A stretch of DNA of 64,000 nucleotides, from NCBI RefSeq assembly GCF_028890115.1, contig NZ_JARCJD010000005.1, positions 1 through 64,000 of the forward strand. Direction: 5' to 3'. The translations under genes and the position numbers were made by a program. Under the pieces are notes generated by a model. The model saw only the letters and a list, made by a program, of their open reading frames with translations. It made no database searches and was not told where the DNA came from. This DNA comes from Phaeobacter sp. QD34_24. Lineage in GTDB: Bacteria > Pseudomonadota > Alphaproteobacteria > Rhodobacterales > Rhodobacteraceae. Shown one piece after another: positions 63,583 through 64,000 of this stretch. Positions within the stretch are counted from its first letter, which is position 1, and each line of letters begins with the position of its first letter.

Positions 63583-64000
63583 TGACGGCTTCTTTTCTAT
63601 TGCGCCGGATTGGCTACGGGCTGCTCCTGATGCTGGGCGTCGTGGTGCTGAACTTCCTGCTGATCCGGCTGGCGCCGGGAGACCCAGCCGTGGTCATCGC
63701 CGGGGAAATGGGCGGCGCCACCGAGGAAATGCTGGAAAGCATCCGCGAGGAATACGGGCTCAACAAGCCCCTGGTGGTGCAGCTTGGCATCTATGTGGGC
63801 AATGTGCTGACCGGGAACCTGGGCGAAAGCTTCTTCTTCAATCAGCCTGTCGCCACATTGATCGCCCAGCGCATCCTGCCCACCATCCTGCTGGTGGTTA
63901 CCGCGCAGGTGCTGTCGATCCTGATCGGCGTCTTCCTGGGGGTCCTTGCCGCGCGCAAGCCCAATGGGGTGATGAGCGCGTTCGTCTCGGTCTTTGCCAC
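63583..64000 (+). CDS. Dipeptide-type ABC permease, partial
   Basis: The first 139 residues of a DppB-type permease run off the right edge. The N-terminus FLLRRIGYGLLLMLGVVVLNFLLIRLAPGDPAVVIAGE is the family hallmark (first helix and the APGDP motif), followed by the typical lid region LNKPLVVQLGIYVGNVLTGNLGESFF. It follows the disrupted binding-protein gene by 79 bases and should be followed by the second permease and ATPases beyond the window. The ATG at 63583 has only a weak ribosome site. Confidence 0.92.

Noticed and set aside
1-64000. CRISPR array, prophage, plasmid origin or secondary-metabolite cluster
   Set aside because: No regularly spaced repeats, structural phage genes, replication proteins or synthase modules were found.

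Overview
The window looks like a chromosomal segment of a marine alphaproteobacterium of the Rhodobacterales (Roseobacter group). This is inferred from the high G+C content and strong GC3 bias, the complete Na+-translocating NADH:quinone reductase operon, the Rhizobium/Roseobacter-type glycerol ABC transporter, and the density of ABC importers paired with LysR or GntR regulators. No phage, plasmid, CRISPR or intact insertion sequence is visible. The genus cannot be set from sequence inspection alone.

Layout. 0-2.9 kb: a SUMF1-like protein whose N-terminus looks broken, an unknown exported protein, a CBS protein and a small membrane protein. 2.9-10.3 kb: the Nqr module, with apbE and nqrM leftward and nqrABCDEF rightward, closed by a strong hairpin terminator. 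10.4-13.1 kb: a GAF/Fis regulator lacking an AAA+ domain plus an aldehyde dehydrogenase; each is preceded by the same TGTCTCAG palindrome. 13.3-20.5 kb: LysR, an UgpCAEB-like ABC importer and two tandem metallophosphoesterases, probably a glycerophosphodiester uptake and cleavage locus; the first phosphoesterase carries an in-frame TGA. 20.5-27 kb: a leftward operon in the order of E. coli ydcSTUVW (polyamine-type importer plus gamma-aminobutyraldehyde dehydrogenase), with LysR. 27.3-32.8 kb: a soluble PAS chemoreceptor, then LysR divergent from a GST and a three-module flavoprotein. 33.3-36.7 kb: a damaged sugar transferase, DUF1028, GntR and an acetamidase/formamidase. 37.1-40.3 kb: tRNA-Met, lytic transglycosylase, carboxymuconolactone-decarboxylase-like protein and an RNA methyltransferase.

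40.4-46.7 kb: a complete glycerol ABC transporter, glpVSTPQU, with two ATPases whose conserved motifs are degenerate in complementary ways. 46.8-48.5 kb: BlaI/M56-peptidase pair without a beta-lactamase. 48.7-55 kb: FadR-type regulator, frameshifted ketopantoate-reductase and TetR genes, a flavin dehydrogenase, a SnoaL-like protein and an M20 peptidase. 55-60.8 kb: LonB-like protease, phosphoribosyltransferase, CobW-type GTPase and an amidohydrolase. 60.9-64 kb: LysR and the start of a dipeptide-type ABC importer; its binding-protein gene is frameshifted and its permease runs off the window.

Two themes stand out. The window is rich in compact uptake-plus-catabolism modules, each with its own regulator and often a visible candidate operator. 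It also holds at least five disrupted reading frames (one nonsense, one apparent deletion or recombination scar, three genes with small indels), which means either active gene decay or an assembly with residual indel errors. I found no wholly new system. The best leads are the asymmetric glycerol-transporter ATPase pair, the paired operators, and the disrupted genes.
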